Shown here: positions 63,310 to 64,000 of the stretch, in pieces | How positions within the stretch are numbered: the stretch's first letter is position 1 | Layout of the letters: every line of letters begins with the position of its first letter | Assembly: GCA_023300185.1 (NCBI GenBank) | Contig: CP097092.1 | Location: 1,116,001-1,180,000, forward strand | Source: Lancefieldella parvula | GTDB taxonomy: Bacteria; Actinomycetota; Coriobacteriia; Coriobacteriales; Atopobiaceae | DNA: 64,000 nt | Direction of reading: 5' to 3' | Position numbers and translations under genes: made by a program | Notes under the pieces: generated by a model | What the model was told of the DNA's origin: nothing | Databases searched by the model: none | The model's input: only the letters and a program-made list of their open reading frames with translations

Positions 63310-64000
63310 TTAGCTTTTCTGACCAAAGTCTTCAAATGCCTGACGGCTTCCTTTGGTAACGTCTACATCTTTCCATTTACCAAAATCAAGCGCACCAGGA
63401 TGATGGTTTTTACGATCCTTCTCTGGAGGAAGCTGCATGTAATCCCCATATCCCCTGGTTAAAAGCTTGTCATATTCCTTTGGAAGCGTAGTAGTAATGT
63501 CCTCAAAAGGAACACGCACCATTGGAAAAACGTCCTCTTTGTCCATTGACCAGTTCTCTGGATCAGGTTCAACAAAGCTTGCGTAATGAGTGGTCTTCTC
63601 GCCCTCTGCAGTACGTGCTGCCTCATCCCACTTACGTTGAATGTACGCAGATGAAACCCTAAAAAGCTTCAAGGCGTGATGAATGACAAAGCATCCTGCA
63701 AGAGCAACTTTCTTTTTCCAGCCAGTCAGCGGTACGCGCGGAGTTGGAGTAACCAGCAGGAAGTTCAAGCGACCCCAGAACCATGTCTGGCGCTTAATCT
63801 TGGCAAGCTTCTTAGAATCTGCAGGAATCTTATCAAAGGGAAAAATGCCAATAGAAATAGCGTACGTAAAGGGGCAGGTCATAAACTCATCAGGAACACA
63901 CACTGTTCCCTTTAAAGAAAGGTTTGTATTTACTGCAGGAAAGTAATTGTTCGTCCTGCCGTTTTGAATGCAAAAATCTGGTCGAAGAAGCGCAGGTGCT
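63310..64000 (-). CDS. LicD family phosphotransferase, 5' end beyond window
   Basis: The frame is open to the right edge (about 229 codons visible; the first seen residues read APALLRPDFC). LicD-type proteins attach phosphocholine or related groups to surface glycans. The C-terminal PFEDITTTLPKEYDKLLTRGYGDYMQLPPEKDRKNHH is the family's conserved end. A GTG at 63903 lies inside the gene and should not be taken as the start. The nucleotide-binding N-terminal DxD part is probably outside. Confidence 0.85.
   Translation of the reverse strand, partial: APALLRPDFCIQNGRTNNYFPAVNTNLSLKGTVCVPDEFMTCPFTYAISIGIFPFDKIPADSKKLAKIKRQTWFWGRLNFLLVTPTPRVPLTGWKKKVALAGCFVIHHALKLFRVSSAYIQRKWDEAARTAEGEKTTHYASFVEPDPENWSMDKEDVFPMVRVPFEDITTTLPKEYDKLLTRGYGDYMQLPPEKDRKNHHPGALDFGKWKDVDVTKGSRQAFEDFGQKS

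Noticed and set aside
3925..63603. GGCGAGAA as a Chi or KOPS site
   Set aside because: Those motifs are polar with respect to replication; here the two orientations are equal by count.

Overview
The window looks like a chromosomal segment of a Coriobacteriia actinobacterium, most likely an Atopobiaceae member close to Lancefieldella/Atopobium. This is inferred from the moderate G+C, an actinobacterial-type dCTP deaminase, long-form HPF, DUF3793/flavodoxin and FeoA/FeoA/FeoB modules, several Tat-like lipoprotein signals and many peptide-uptake genes. No rRNA, CRISPR array, IS element or intact prophage was seen. There is one tRNA (Thr, CGT).

Layout. 1-10 kb: uvrB (cut by the window edge), a TPR-like protein, coaE, a NitT/TauT-type ABC importer, two metallopeptidases (M42, PepT) and a class I glutamine amidotransferase. 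10-18 kb: peptide transport, with a free-standing dppA and a leftward dppABCDF operon whose A, B and C genes are frameshifted. 18-22 kb: a frameshifted LPXTG surface protein, rpsA and a heavy-metal-associated (HMA) domain protein. 22-33 kb is a metal and redox block: flavodoxin, DUF3793, a P1-type ATPase, glutathione peroxidase, an OhrR-like regulator, a CDF transporter and feoAAB. Two look-alike small RNAs with C-rich loops lie beside these genes. 33-46 kb: ppc, a flippase, glutaredoxin, a toxin-like remnant beside tRNA-Thr, a DUF523-PNP fusion, a foldase-like lipid-anchored or membrane protein, HEAT and NYN proteins, a reductase with a metal-binding tail, DegV, hpf and an amino-acid binding protein. 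46-56 kb: comF and an ECF vitamin importer (S, T, fused AA') whose operon also encodes two surface DUF4430 (transcobalamin-like) proteins, headed by dcd and lgt. 57-64 kb: nfu, a U32 peptidase, rfbC, GT2-DUF2304, a second flippase and LicD, all consistent with cell-surface glycan synthesis.

Two window-wide patterns deserve attention. First, the 8-mer GGCGAGAA occurs about 30 times (hand count; about 2 expected by chance), equally in both orientations, inside genes and as inverted pairs that form terminators. This is the layout of DNA-uptake sequences. Second, at least 16 gene breaks can all be repaired by removing a single base, always the same direction of shift. They cluster at 14.7-19 kb, 45-52 kb and 57.6 kb. 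Base over-calls in the sequence are the simplest explanation, but true decay or +1 recoding is not excluded.
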